From Siccibacter colletis (GTDB lineage Bacteria > Pseudomonadota > Gammaproteobacteria > Enterobacterales > Enterobacteriaceae), in NCBI RefSeq assembly GCF_000696575.1, contig NZ_JMSQ01000015.1, positions 1-64,000 on the forward strand: DNA of 64,000 bases. Direction: 5' to 3'. Below are positions 34,707-44,027 of the stretch, piece after piece (position 1 is the first letter of the stretch; every line of letters begins with the position of its first letter). The notes under the pieces were generated by a model. That model made no database searches, was not told where the DNA came from, and saw only the letters and a list, made by a program, of their open reading frames with translations. The position numbers and the translations under genes were made by a program.

Positions 34707-34780
34707 AAGGTAAACTGCCATTTTTTTAATCAAATTGGCTTGTATTTAAAGAGTGATTTATTACGCCAAGAGGTTCAGTC

Positions 34781-35302
34781 ATGGAACTTAATAAAATTAT
34801 ATTATCACTAATGAGTTCTTGCTTGTTTTATTCCTCAATCAGCAACGCAGTTGACAGCACGATGACTTTTACGGCATCCGTAGTGGCATCGCCCTGTACT
34901 GTAAGTAGCGAAAGCATTACTAAAACTATTGCGCTAGATGATGGTAATGGTTTACAGACGAAAGATCTTCAATCTGCCGGGGCGACGTCAAAATGGGTGG
35001 ATTTTAACATCTCTCTTACAGATTGCCCGGCTGGTACCAGTAGGGTAACCGCGACCTTTAACGGCACTGAAGATAGTGACGATCCGGCCTATTATAAAAA
35101 TAGCGGTACCGCAAAAAATATCGCAGTGCAACTCGACAGCAAAGGTGGAGCGCTGATTTTATCCAATGGTAAAAGCTATATTGTGGATATTACGACTGGG
35201 GCGACTGAGATTCCTTTATCTGCGCGTACGATTACTACCAATGGTGGCGTGACGCCAGGAACGGTTCAGACAGTAGTTACCGCGAACTTGACTTATCAGT
35301 AA
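34781..35302 (+). CDS. Minor fimbrial subunit 2
   Basis: A 173-residue pilin, a close paralogue of the preceding gene product (SESITKTIALDDGNGLQTKD, DCPAGTSRVTATFNGTED, TTNGGVTPGTVQ). The signal peptide ends near SNA-VDS and the C-terminus is ANLTYQ. The pair looks like a fairly recent tandem duplication. Confidence 0.88.
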   Translation: MELNKIILSLMSSCLFYSSISNAVDSTMTFTASVVASPCTVSSESITKTIALDDGNGLQTKDLQSAGATSKWVDFNISLTDCPAGTSRVTATFNGTEDSDDPAYYKNSGTAKNIAVQLDSKGGALILSNGKSYIVDITTGATEIPLSARTITTNGGVTPGTVQTVVTANLTYQ

Positions 35303-35324
35303 TGTTTACCACTGGAGTGAAAAA

Positions 35325-35906
35325 GTGACCAGAACGCTATTTCGGCATGCTTTTATGATAACAGCTAAATTAAAGTTAAAAATGATTAGTACACTAATAA
35401 CTGCGATAGCGTTCGGGTCGCTTATATCCCTGCCGGGTTACGCCTCTGACAGTAGTATGTCTTTGACGGCAACCGTATTGGCATCGCCCTGTACGTTTGA
35501 TTCTGACGTTTCAAAATTAACAGTGGATTTAGGCGATTATTATGCAGACGAATTATACGAGCCGCGAAAAACGATTGCATATACTACATTCCCATTAGCG
35601 TTAAAAGATTGTCCTCAAGGTACGACTTCTGTTGTTGCTACATTCAATGGGGTTAATGATGCATCTAATGACTGGATACCTATGTTCAAAAATACAGGCA
35701 CAGCACAAAATGTCGGTATCGCGCTTAAAGGAAGCCAGGCGCCTTGGGTAGGTGGCGCACTAAAGAATGGGGATAAATTAACACAGCTGGTGAAGGCCGA
35801 TCACACAGTGTCATGGCCGATGGAAGTGCAGATCGGTACCTATACCGGCAACGCTACTCCCGGAACTGTGCATGCTAGCGTCACTGTTAGCTTCACTTAC
35901 CAATAA
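35325..35906 (+). CDS. Minor fimbrial subunit 3
   Basis: 193 residues from GTG 35325 (GGAG site upstream); ATG codons at 35355 and 35382 are alternatives and would give a more usual signal peptide ending at GYA-SDS. The Cys pair lies in ASPCTFDSDVS and KDCPQGTTS, the end is VSFTYQ. It is more divergent than subunits 1 and 2, with an insertion around DLGDYYADELYEPRKT. The start is uncertain. Confidence 0.82.
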   Translation: MTRTLFRHAFMITAKLKLKMISTLITAIAFGSLISLPGYASDSSMSLTATVLASPCTFDSDVSKLTVDLGDYYADELYEPRKTIAYTTFPLALKDCPQGTTSVVATFNGVNDASNDWIPMFKNTGTAQNVGIALKGSQAPWVGGALKNGDKLTQLVKADHTVSWPMEVQIGTYTGNATPGTVHASVTVSFTYQ

Positions 35907-35925
35907 TTCAGGATATCTCGTTATT

Positions 35926-36432
35926 ATGAAAATCATTCTCATTGGCATGGGGTTGTTAAATCTGGCTGGCGCTCAATATGTTAACGCAGAAGAAATGAAT
36001 ATCTCCGGACGCCTTCTCGCTCGCCCCTGCACCGTAGACACCGATACCGTTAATAAAACTGTTGAACTGGGCCAGGGACGCGCCAGCGAGATGAAAACCG
36101 CTGGTGCGGGTGGGGAGTGGGCTGACTTCGAGTTGCTGCTGACAAACTGTCCTGCGGCAACCGTAGGGGCAACGGCCACCTTCAGTGGCACGCCTGATGC
36201 CGAGGATGGCACCGCGTTTAAAAATACGGCAGATGCAACCGGCATTGCGCTGCGACTCGCCAGCCGCGATCGTGCTACTACGTATCAGAATGACAGCACC
36301 ATGACGCAAACCATCGATACGGCGACCCACAGCGCGACGTTCCCGTTGTCTGCGCGTATGTTCTCGCCAAAAGGCAATCCCACCTCCGGCCAGTTTGCCG
36401 CCGCGGTGAACGTCAGTTTTACGTATCAGTAA
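35926..36432 (+). CDS. Minor fimbrial subunit 4
   Basis: A 168-residue pilin starting at ATG 35926. The signal peptide ends near VNA-EEM. It has the Cys pair in ARPCTVDTDTVNKTVELG and TNCPAATVG, and the end VSFTYQ. Codon use is GC-richer than in the three preceding pilins, as in the core genome. It is the last gene of the operon, 62 bases from the convergent yebW; a GGCGGT/ACCGCC hairpin follows its stop. Confidence 0.87.
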   Translation: MKIILIGMGLLNLAGAQYVNAEEMNISGRLLARPCTVDTDTVNKTVELGQGRASEMKTAGAGGEWADFELLLTNCPAATVGATATFSGTPDAEDGTAFKNTADATGIALRLASRDRATTYQNDSTMTQTIDTATHSATFPLSARMFSPKGNPTSGQFAAAVNVSFTYQ

Positions 36433-36494
36433 ATGCACAGTATGGAATACCCGAAGACAGGGCGGTGATGTAACCGCCTTATGCGGGTAAGAGA

Positions 36495-36686
36495 TTAAAA
36501 ATCGCTGTACTCCTGGGCCGGACGCCAGAAACCATCAATAAAATCTTCTACCGGATAGCAGCCGCCGTGACGCATGCGCTGGACATCCATTGCCTTCACG
36601 CACTGCTGCTCGGTGTTGAAAACATCGACAACGATGTCATCGCACCCGCCATCCAGATAACAAACAAAAAGAACCAGTGCGAACAT
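36495..36686 (-). CDS. yebW: YebW, small conserved protein
   Basis: A 63-residue protein, near-identical in layout to E. coli YebW (MFALVLFVCYLDGGCDDIVV, YPVEDFIDGFWRPAQEYSDF). It has a hydrophobic N-terminus and four Cys residues. Function is unknown. As in E. coli it follows yebV on the same strand; it marks the left end of the conserved chromosomal block. Confidence 0.93.
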   Translation of the reverse strand: MFALVLFVCYLDGGCDDIVVDVFNTEQQCVKAMDVQRMRHGGCYPVEDFIDGFWRPAQEYSDF

Positions 36687-36761
36687 CCCACCCTCAACAT
36701 CAACCTGTTTGTCAGTAAGTGTAGGGGAAGGGCAGCGGTATGGGGAAAGTTCAGACTAAAT

Positions 36762-36785
36762 AACCCGTCTCAGGCGACGGGTTTT
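36762..36785. terminator. Hairpin between yebW and yebV
   Basis: AACCCGTC-TCAG-GCGACGGGTTTT forms a 7-bp or longer stem right after the yebV stop. The T-run is best on the plus strand; on the minus strand ATTTAG follows. Confidence 0.45.
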
Positions 36786-36790
36786 CGGGA

Positions 36791-37030
36791 TCAGGCAAGA
36801 CGCATGACCCAGGCATCGGCAGAATGATCGTAGTGTTTACGGTAGAGGACGGAGTGTTCACCGTTGAGCACGGCGGGAATGCTGGTTTCCGCGTCCCAGG
36901 CGTCGAGCTGCATGCACAGATCCGGGTCGGATTTGCAGGGAATGATTAACGTTCGTTCACCAGGGTCGTTGCCCTGCAGTTCGGCATCATCAATTTCAAA
37001 GGTGCCAATTTTTACGCTGGTTTTTGTCAT
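36791..37030 (-). CDS. yebV: YebV, small conserved protein
   Basis: A 79-residue protein. The ATG at 37030 aligns with E. coli YebV (MTKTSVKIGTFEIDDAELQG, IPCKSDPDLCMQLDAWDAET). It is soluble and acidic. Function is unknown. In E. coli it is part of the Rcs/stress-responsive small-protein set only by expression reports, so no role is assigned here. It lies downstream of rsmF. Confidence 0.93.
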   Translation of the reverse strand: MTKTSVKIGTFEIDDAELQGNDPGERTLIIPCKSDPDLCMQLDAWDAETSIPAVLNGEHSVLYRKHYDHSADAWVMRLA

Positions 37031-37131
37031 AACGCTCTCCATTTGTCGGTTCGCTTGTGGTATGACCAGTCAGGCCGCCCATCTTTTAGCCTGGTAAAGG
37101 CTGCGCGATGTGTCAAATGGAGAGCGATAAA

Positions 37132-38580
37132 TTATTGCCCGGCGTTTCCGCTGGCGAACAGCTTGCCGTCGCGTACCAGCTCGCGCGGGTAGCTGTTTTT
37201 CAGCCGCGAACCAATTTTGCGCGCCAGCCCCAGCGGCTGCCCCTGGAAGGTGACAATCACCTCGTCGTGAGCGGGAAGCCGCTCCGGGTAGACATCGCGA
37301 CCACGATACCACTCTTCGGCATCATGCAGCGACAGCTCGAACGCCAGCGGGTTGGCAATACCCGCGAGGGCGATCACCGCTTCATGCTCAAAGCGATACC
37401 CTTTGTTGTGCGCCTGCGCCAGGCGCATGCCGAGGCGCGAGAAGCGCACTTTGCCGATCAGCGGCACGATGGCCTCCGGGAACAGCCAGATCTCTTTGTC
37501 GCGCTGCCACAGCGTCAGTGCGCTGTCCCACGTCAGGCCGGAAGCGGCGGCGGCACGGATGATGTCGTCTGCGGCGCGGCCATGCAGCGGCTTGAACGGG
37601 AAATTCCCCACCTTCCACGTCGGCGGCGCAGGCGGCTCTACCGCAGCGGTTTTGCGCAGGCGCGCAACGAAAAAGCCCTCACAGTCATAAATCTGCGGGA
37701 AGATGTGCAGGAACCCTTCGTCCGTCAGGGCAGCGCGCGCATTGGGGAACAGATCGCCCAGCGGCTCAATCTCCACCGCGCCGGGGAAGCGCTCCAGCAG
37801 CCAGCGGCAGACGGCTTCGTTTTCATCGCGGTTGAGGGTGCAGGTGGAGTAAACCAGCGTGCCACCGGGCTTCAGGGCGTGGAAGGCGCTCTCCATCAGG
37901 TCGTGCTGGGTGGCGGCGATCTCCAGATTGCTGACCACCGACCAGTTGCGAAGCGCGTCGGGATCTTTACGCACCACGCCTTCGCCGGAGCAGGGCGCAT
38001 CCAGCAGAATGGCGTCGAAGGTCTCCGGCAGCGCGGTGCCGAACACCCGGCCGTCAAAATGGGTGAGCGCCACGTTGCTGATGCCGCAGCGGCTGATATT
38101 GGCGTGCAGCACCTTCACGCGGCTGGCGGAGTACTCGTTCGCCAGGATGGCACCGCGATTATTCATGCGCGCCGCCATCTGGGTGGTTTTTGAACCGGGG
38201 GCAGCGGCGACGTCCATCACGCGCTCCGGCTGCGGGCAGCCATCGAACAGGGCGGCGACCGGTAACATTGAGCTGGCTTCCTGAATGTAGAACAGGCCGC
38301 TCAAATGCTCGGCGGTGCTGCCGAGCGGCAGGGCTTCATCGTCGCGTTCAATCCAGAAGCCTTCCGCACACCAGGGGATCGGCGTTAACTGCCAGCCGTA
38401 AGGCGCGACCAGCGCGAGGAAATCCGTGACGCTGATTTTCAGCGTGTTGACGCGCAGGCTGCGGCGCAGCGGGCGCTGGCAGGCGGCGATAAAGTCATCC
38501 ATTGATAAGGCGGACGGCATCGCCTCGCGCATCAGGTCAAGGAAGGCGTCTGGTAGATAAGCGGTACGGGAGGATTCCAC
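37132..38580 (-). CDS. rsmF: 16S rRNA m5C1407 methyltransferase RsmF
   Basis: A 482-residue protein. GTG 38580 ([13 protein letters not shown]) is chosen because it aligns best with the E. coli N-terminus; TTG 38595 is an alternative. It methylates C1407 of 16S rRNA in the 30S subunit. Visible are the SAM motif [19 protein letters not shown], the catalytic PCSGEG and [14 protein letters not shown] cysteines, and the C-terminal RNA-binding part ([13 protein letters not shown]). It follows letB with a terminator between. Confidence 0.94.
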   Translation of the reverse strand: MESSRTAYLPDAFLDLMREAMPSALSMDDFIAACQRPLRRSLRVNTLKISVTDFLALVAPYGWQLTPIPWCAEGFWIERDDEALPLGSTAEHLSGLFYIQEASSMLPVAALFDGCPQPERVMDVAAAPGSKTTQMAARMNNRGAILANEYSASRVKVLHANISRCGISNVALTHFDGRVFGTALPETFDAILLDAPCSGEGVVRKDPDALRNWSVVSNLEIAATQHDLMESAFHALKPGGTLVYSTCTLNRDENEAVCRWLLERFPGAVEIEPLGDLFPNARAALTDEGFLHIFPQIYDCEGFFVARLRKTAAVEPPAPPTWKVGNFPFKPLHGRAADDIIRAAAASGLTWDSALTLWQRDKEIWLFPEAIVPLIGKVRFSRLGMRLAQAHNKGYRFEHEAVIALAGIANPLAFELSLHDAEEWYRGRDVYPERLPAHDEVIVTFQGQPLGLARKIGSRLKNSYPRELVRDGKLFASGNAGQ

Positions 38581-38657
38581 GGCTGGCCCCGGCAACAGGA
38601 AAAATGGGCGCGCAGTGTACCACAGCTTGCCGGACGTGGCGCGCCGGCGTCGGGGAT

Positions 38658-38688
38658 AAAAAAAGGGCGTACCCGCAGGTACGCCCTT
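38658..38688 (-). terminator. Terminator after letB
   Basis: On the minus strand, AAGGGCGTACC-TGC-GGGTACGCCCTT is followed by a T-run, 13 bases after the letB stop. Confidence 0.85.
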
Positions 38689-38700
38689 GTCTGATGTCGC

Positions 38701-41334
38701 TTAGCGCGGCAGGGCGGTGCCCCATTCACGCCACTCTTTTGGCTCGCCCTCCTGCAGCAGGAAGTGTTTCCCCTCCTGCGCTTTCGGTGCCAGCGGCGTG
38801 CTTGGCGGCGTGGCAAAGGCGATGCCGCCGCGAATAAACTGGTTAAAGGTGCCGGTTTTCACCACGCCTCCGGTCAGGCCGAAGTCAAGGCTGTAGCCGG
38901 ACGCCAGCCAGAACACCGAGTTGTTGCGCACCAGATGCTGATAGCGCTTGCTGATGCGCAGCGCCACCATTACGCGATCCGACAGGTTACCCAGCGTCAT
39001 GCCGGTGACGGTGCCAACTTCAATACCGCGGAACAGCACCGGGGTGCCAATCGCCAGCGAACCGGCTTCCGGGACTTCCACCACCAGGCTCAGGCCGTCG
39101 AGATAGCGCGAGTCGGTGATGGTCGCTTCCTGCAGCTCAAAGCTGCGGCGCGCTTCACCGCGGCCCGGCTCCACGTTGATGTAGGGCTGCAGAATGGTGT
39201 CAAGGTGATCGACCCCGGCGGCGGAGATCTTCGGCGTCACCACCGAGAAACGTGTTCCGGCGCGGGCGAAGGTGCGCACGTATTCCGGATAGAGCACCGC
39301 CGTGGCCTGCACTTCGTTACGCTCGGTGATGAGCTTCAGGGTATCCACCTGGCCGATATCGATACCCAGATAGCGGATCGGCATTCCCGAGGAGAGCTTG
39401 CCGGCATCGAACGAACGCAGGGTGATCTGGCTGCCCACGGCGCGGGCTGAGGTTTCAGAGGCGTAGAGAATGCGCTTGCCGTTTTTAGTCTGGTTCGCCC
39501 CGGCACCGGGCAGGGTGTCGAAGCTGATCGCCCCGCGCAGCGCGCGTGACAGCGGGGACGCCTGCACGGTAAGACCGCCGCCGTTGAGCTGCACCTTCGC
39601 GCCGCCTTCGGACCAGAAGACGCTGCCCGGTGTCAGCAGGTTGCGGTACTCCGGTTTGATATGCACGTCAATATCAAAGGCGTTAGCGCGAGGACGCACA
39701 GTGATAATCTCGCCCACCTGGAATTTGCGGTACAGCACCACCGACCCGGCCTGCACATCCGGCAGGCTGTCTGCCGTCAGGGTGAGGGTGGTGGTCGGCA
39801 GGTCGCTCAGGCTGTTCTCCAGCGCTTTTTCCATATTGGCGAACAGCGGGTAGGAGGCTTTCAGCGCGCCTTTGCTACCTGGCAAAATGCGCACGCCGCC
39901 GCTGACCCACTCGCTGGCGCTGGCCCCGAGGAACTCTACGCCGTCGAGACCGACTTTGACGTCGATACGGCTGTTGACCACGAATTTACTGTCTCCGGTC
40001 ACCAGCTCGCGGTATTTCGGATCGATGGCCACGGCGAAGCTCACGCCTTTGGCAGAGAGATTACGCTCAATCACCTGACCCACCTTGATGCCGTGGAGGA
40101 TCACCGGCTGCCCTTTATCGATTCCGTAGCTCTCCGGCGCGGTCAGCGTCACGGTTTGCACGCCTGGCTGCTGGAGCGGCGTTTTGTCCGCTGGCAGCAC
40201 CACAAAGTGGTTGCGCGGATCGCCTTCGCCCGGCACCAGCTCGAAAGTGCTGCCGGTGAGCAGCGAGCTGACATTCGGGTTATCCAGCGTCAGTTTCGGG
40301 CTGCGCAGCTCAATGCGGGTTTTGTCGCGCAGCAGGTTCACTACGCCAGGATCGACCGTCATCTCGCCAGTGACCGCACCGCCCGGATTAAGCGTCAGCT
40401 TGCTGAGCTGGCCCACTTCGAGGCCCTGATACATCAGCACCGTAGAGCCTTCTTTCAGCCCTTCGCCGCCGGGCAGATCGAGCTTGACGATCACGCCGCG
40501 CTGACTGTGCGCCAGATCTTCATACAGGCCAAACTCATCTTCCTGATCCGCCGGTTCGGAGGCATCGGGGGAGTCGAAGGCGATAGCGCCGTTCACCAGC
40601 GCCGCCAGGCTCTCCAGCTCCACCTGCGCACCGCTCAGGCCAACGTTGGCTTTCACCCCGGAGACGTTCCAGAAGCGGCTGCCTTTTTTTACCAGGTTCG
40701 TGAAGCGGCGCTCGATCAGCACGTCGATGGTGACGCCCTGTTTGCTTTTGTTGATGGCGTAATCGTAGACGCGACCGACCGGAATTTTGCGGAAGTAAAC
40801 CAGCGAGCCGCTGTTCAGCGACCCAAGGTCAGGCGCATGAAGATGGATCATCAGGTCACCGTTGCTCAGACGATATTTCGGCTGGGTATCCAGCGCGGTG
40901 AAGTGATCCTGGGCTTCGCCTTTACCGGGCATCATGCCGATATAGTTCCCGCCCACCAGCGCGTCCAGTCCGGATACCCCCGCCAGCGACGCTTTCGGCG
41001 TCACCAGCCAGAACTGGGTTTCGCTGCGCAGCGCCTCTTTCATGGTGGCTTTAATGCTGGCGGTGACCTTAATTTTATTCAGGTCGTCACTCAGGCGAAT
41101 TTCCTGCACCATCCCCACCTCCACGCCCTGATAGCGTATAGGGGTGCGCCCCGGGACAATGCCGTCAGCGCTGACGAAGTCGATGGTGATGGTGGCACCG
41201 CGATCTTCATAGCTGGTCCAGATCAGCCAGCCGGCAATCAGCAACGCGATAACCGGCAGCAGCCAGAAGGGGGAGATGCGGCGTTTTGTTTTTACTTTCG
41301 CTTCAGTCGTCGAAGCGGGCGTTTCCTGACTCAT
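38701..41334 (-). CDS. letB: LetB (YebT), MCE-domain lipid transport tunnel
   Basis: An 877-residue protein, the length of E. coli LetB. The ATG at 41334 ([13 protein letters not shown]) is used. One N-terminal membrane helix ([20 protein letters not shown]) is followed by seven MCE domains, each opening with a motif of the kind [17 protein letters not shown] or [14 protein letters not shown]. In E. coli it forms a stacked hexameric tube from inner to outer membrane for lipid transport, working with LetA. The start lies inside the end of letA (32-base overlap), so the two are coupled. Confidence 0.97.
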   Translation of the reverse strand: MSQETPASTTEAKVKTKRRISPFWLLPVIALLIAGWLIWTSYEDRGATITIDFVSADGIVPGRTPIRYQGVEVGMVQEIRLSDDLNKIKVTASIKATMKEALRSETQFWLVTPKASLAGVSGLDALVGGNYIGMMPGKGEAQDHFTALDTQPKYRLSNGDLMIHLHAPDLGSLNSGSLVYFRKIPVGRVYDYAINKSKQGVTIDVLIERRFTNLVKKGSRFWNVSGVKANVGLSGAQVELESLAALVNGAIAFDSPDASEPADQEDEFGLYEDLAHSQRGVIVKLDLPGGEGLKEGSTVLMYQGLEVGQLSKLTLNPGGAVTGEMTVDPGVVNLLRDKTRIELRSPKLTLDNPNVSSLLTGSTFELVPGEGDPRNHFVVLPADKTPLQQPGVQTVTLTAPESYGIDKGQPVILHGIKVGQVIERNLSAKGVSFAVAIDPKYRELVTGDSKFVVNSRIDVKVGLDGVEFLGASASEWVSGGVRILPGSKGALKASYPLFANMEKALENSLSDLPTTTLTLTADSLPDVQAGSVVLYRKFQVGEIITVRPRANAFDIDVHIKPEYRNLLTPGSVFWSEGGAKVQLNGGGLTVQASPLSRALRGAISFDTLPGAGANQTKNGKRILYASETSARAVGSQITLRSFDAGKLSSGMPIRYLGIDIGQVDTLKLITERNEVQATAVLYPEYVRTFARAGTRFSVVTPKISAAGVDHLDTILQPYINVEPGRGEARRSFELQEATITDSRYLDGLSLVVEVPEAGSLAIGTPVLFRGIEVGTVTGMTLGNLSDRVMVALRISKRYQHLVRNNSVFWLASGYSLDFGLTGGVVKTGTFNQFIRGGIAFATPPSTPLAPKAQEGKHFLLQEGEPKEWREWGTALPR

Positions 41335-42586
41335 GTGCGTCCCAAAGTAAGCGGCTGTCCAGCCATTCCACTGCAAGAATAGTCAATATTACCGCTGCGC
41401 CGAAATAAAACGCAGCGGGCCCCATAGTAAAAGCCAGCAGCTGATCGCGATTGACCAGCGACATGGTGAGTGCGATCACAAACAGGTCGAGCATCGACCA
41501 GCGTCCAATCCAGGTCACAAACCGCAGCAGCAGAATGCGGGTGCGCAAGCCCTGCTGGCATTTGAAATGAATGCTGATAAGTAACGTCAGCAGCACCAGC
41601 ACTTTGGTGAACGGCACCAGAATACTGGCGATAAACACCACCGCGGCGACGGCGATATTGCTGCTCGCCAGCGACATGATCCCCGACATAATGGTGTCTT
41701 CCTGACGTGCGCCGTTGATGTAAATCACCGAGATGGGCAGCAGGTTAGCCGGGATCAGGAAAATCAGCGAGGCAATCAGCGCCGCCCAGCTCTTTTGCAG
41801 ACTGTGGCGACGGCGGTGGCGCAGCGGAATATGGCAGCGGCGGCAGCGTCCGCGGCTGTCCGCCAGGCCGGTATAGTGGCAGCCGAGGCACACCTCCAGC
41901 CCCTCCTGCGCGCGCCGGGCCGGGCGCTGCGGGTAGTAACGCTCCCACAATTGTTCAACGTTAAGGTGGATCAGCGTCAGCACACTGAGGATCACCAGAA
42001 TGACAAACGCGAACAGGCCAGGGCCTGGCTGCATGAAGGCGTACTCTTTCACCTTGATGGAGGCCACGCCAATGCCCACGAGGTAAATATCAAGCATCAC
42101 CCACTCTCTGAGCCGCTCCAGCATCAGCAGCACCGGCCTCAGGTTCATGCCGAGAATATTGCCGAACCACAGATAAGCAATCGAGCCCACCAGGGTGACC
42201 GGCGCGCCGACAGCGCAGAACAGTACCATTGCCGCGGTGAGGGTGTCGCCCTGACGCGTCATCTGCCAGATGCCCTGCAGCACGTTGGCATCGATGCGCG
42301 TGCCGAGCAGGTACAGGCGCAGCAGCGGTTCGCTGTACGCGAAGGGCATCAGCAGCAGCATGGCAAACGCCATTGCCGCCAGCCGCGTCAGCGACCAGTC
42401 GCGCCCGTCGCGGATCTTCGCATCGCAGCGCGGACACCAGGCATTCTGGTGGGGTTTGAGCACCGGCAACGTGAAAAGCATATCGCATTGCGGACAACGC
42501 TGATAATGTGCCCCCGGCAGGGCGTCGCCGATAGCGCGAACGGTGAGTTTTTTATCCAGTTTTATAGTTCGCGATTTCAGTGCCAT
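41303..42586 (-). CDS. letA: LetA (YebS), inner-membrane partner of LetB
   Basis: A 427-residue PqiA-family membrane protein. Two zinc-ribbon-like Cys sets are visible: C31-P-Q-C34 with C51-P-R-C54, and later CLGCHYTG with CRRC. Eight or so membrane helices lie in two tandem PqiA modules. It loads or extracts lipids for the LetB tunnel. It heads the letAB operon and is divergent from msrC. Confidence 0.97.
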   Translation of the reverse strand: MALKSRTIKLDKKLTVRAIGDALPGAHYQRCPQCDMLFTLPVLKPHQNAWCPRCDAKIRDGRDWSLTRLAAMAFAMLLLMPFAYSEPLLRLYLLGTRIDANVLQGIWQMTRQGDTLTAAMVLFCAVGAPVTLVGSIAYLWFGNILGMNLRPVLLMLERLREWVMLDIYLVGIGVASIKVKEYAFMQPGPGLFAFVILVILSVLTLIHLNVEQLWERYYPQRPARRAQEGLEVCLGCHYTGLADSRGRCRRCHIPLRHRRRHSLQKSWAALIASLIFLIPANLLPISVIYINGARQEDTIMSGIMSLASSNIAVAAVVFIASILVPFTKVLVLLTLLISIHFKCQQGLRTRILLLRFVTWIGRWSMLDLFVIALTMSLVNRDQLLAFTMGPAAFYFGAAVILTILAVEWLDSRLLWDAHESGNARFDD

Positions 42587-42714
42587 AGATGTTAAAAAAA
42601 GATAATAGAATGAAAGTATATTAACTCATGAAATGATTCGCCTTGAGGATAAACGCATTTAATGCTTATTTTAACGGCGGATGACAGTAAGTAAGACAAC
42701 GAAGCGATTACATA

Positions 42715-43209
42715 ATGAACAAAACAGAATTCTACAGGGATTTAAACCGTGACTTTTCTGCGTTGATGGCAGGGGAAACCAGTTTCCTGGCAACGCTTGC
42801 CAATACCAGCGCGCTGCTGTTTGAACGTCTCGACGGCGTGAACTGGGCGGGTTTCTATCTGCTGGAAGGCGATACCCTGGTGCTCGGTCCGTTCCAGGGC
42901 CGTATCGCCTGCGTGCGCATTCCGGTGGGGAAAGGCGTATGCGGTACTGCCGTGGCGCAGGACCAGGTACAACGCATCGCAGACGTCCATGCCTTTGACG
43001 GTCACATCGCCTGTGACGCCGCCAGCAATGCCGAAATCGTGCTGCCGGTGAAGGTGAATGGCCAGGTTATCGGCGTACTGGACATCGACAGCACCGTGTT
43101 TGGCCGCTTTGACGAGGCGGACGAACAGGGGTTACGTGAGCTGGTGGGGCATCTGGAAACCCTCCTCAGCGCCACCGATTATAAAAAATTCTTTGCGCAT
43201 AGCGCATGA
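42715..43209 (+). CDS. msrC: Free methionine-R-sulfoxide reductase MsrC
   Basis: A 164-residue GAF-domain enzyme that reduces free methionine (R)-sulphoxide. The three functional cysteines are present: C66 (RIACVRIP), C76 (GKGVCGTAV) and C100 (HIACDAASN), equal to C84, C94 and C118 in the longer E. coli numbering. It is the first gene of the msrC-proQ-prc run. A GGCGTCAT/ATGACGCC hairpin lies between it and proQ. Confidence 0.96.
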   Translation: MNKTEFYRDLNRDFSALMAGETSFLATLANTSALLFERLDGVNWAGFYLLEGDTLVLGPFQGRIACVRIPVGKGVCGTAVAQDQVQRIADVHAFDGHIACDAASNAEIVLPVKVNGQVIGVLDIDSTVFGRFDEADEQGLRELVGHLETLLSATDYKKFFAHSA

Positions 43210-43309
43210 TAAACAACGGATAACGTGGCATTTACCGATGGCGTCATTATAATGACGCCTGTTCATGCCTGCGGCTTGTTGGCTATATCCGTTGTAATCA
43301 GGAAATTTC

Positions 43310-44008
43310 ATGGAAAATCAACCTAAGTTGAATAGCAGTAAAGAAGTTATCGCCTTTCTGGCCGAGCGTTTTCCACGCTGTTTTAGCGCAGAAGGCGAAG
43401 CACGCCCGCTGAAAGTTGGAATCTTTCAGGACTTAGTGACGCGTGTTGAGGGAGAAATGAATCTCAGCAAAACTCAGCTTCGCTCCGCACTCCGTCTTTA
43501 TACCTCAAGCTGGCGCTACCTGTACGGTATCAAAGCCGGCGCGACCCGTGTCGATCTCGACGGCAACCCGTGTGGTGAGCTGGAAGAGCAGCACGTAGAG
43601 CACGCCCGCCAGCAGCTTGAGGAAGCCAAAGCCCGTGTTGCCGCTCAGCGCGCGCAGCAGCAGGCGAAAAAACGTGAAGCTGCCGCGGCGGCAGGCGAAG
43701 GCGAGGCCGACAGCGCGCCGCGCCGCGAGCGCAAACCGCGCCCGGCCTCTGCGCCGCGTCGTAAAGAGGGCGCAGAACGTCAGCCCCGCGCCGACAAGCC
43801 TGCAGCCAAAGCGCCGCGCGCACCGCGTGAAGAGCGTCATACTCCCGTTTCTGACATTACTGCACTTAACGTGGGCCAGCCCATCAAAGTTAAAGCAGGC
43901 AATAATGCGATGGACGCCACTGTGCTGGAAATCACCAAAGATGGCGTCCGGGTACAGCTGACTTCTGGTATGTCGATGATTGTACGAGCAGAACACCTGT
44001 TGTTCTGA
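43310..44008 (+). CDS. proQ: RNA chaperone ProQ
   Basis: A 232-residue protein. The FinO-like RNA-binding domain covers residues 1 to about 125 ([40 protein letters not shown]). A basic Ala/Arg-rich linker follows at about 130-180, then a C-terminal Tudor-like domain ([20 protein letters not shown]). ProQ binds structured sRNAs and mRNA 3' ends. Its stop is 20 bases before the prc start. Confidence 0.97.
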   Translation: MENQPKLNSSKEVIAFLAERFPRCFSAEGEARPLKVGIFQDLVTRVEGEMNLSKTQLRSALRLYTSSWRYLYGIKAGATRVDLDGNPCGELEEQHVEHARQQLEEAKARVAAQRAQQQAKKREAAAAAGEGEADSAPRRERKPRPASAPRRKEGAERQPRADKPAAKAPRAPREERHTPVSDITALNVGQPIKVKAGNNAMDATVLEITKDGVRVQLTSGMSMIVRAEHLLF

Positions 44009-44027
44009 AACGGAGGTCAACCTGGGC

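Noticed and set aside
39661..41382. 573-codon frame opposite letB
   Set aside because: His/Gln/Arg-rich antisense shadow of the GC-rich letB gene.
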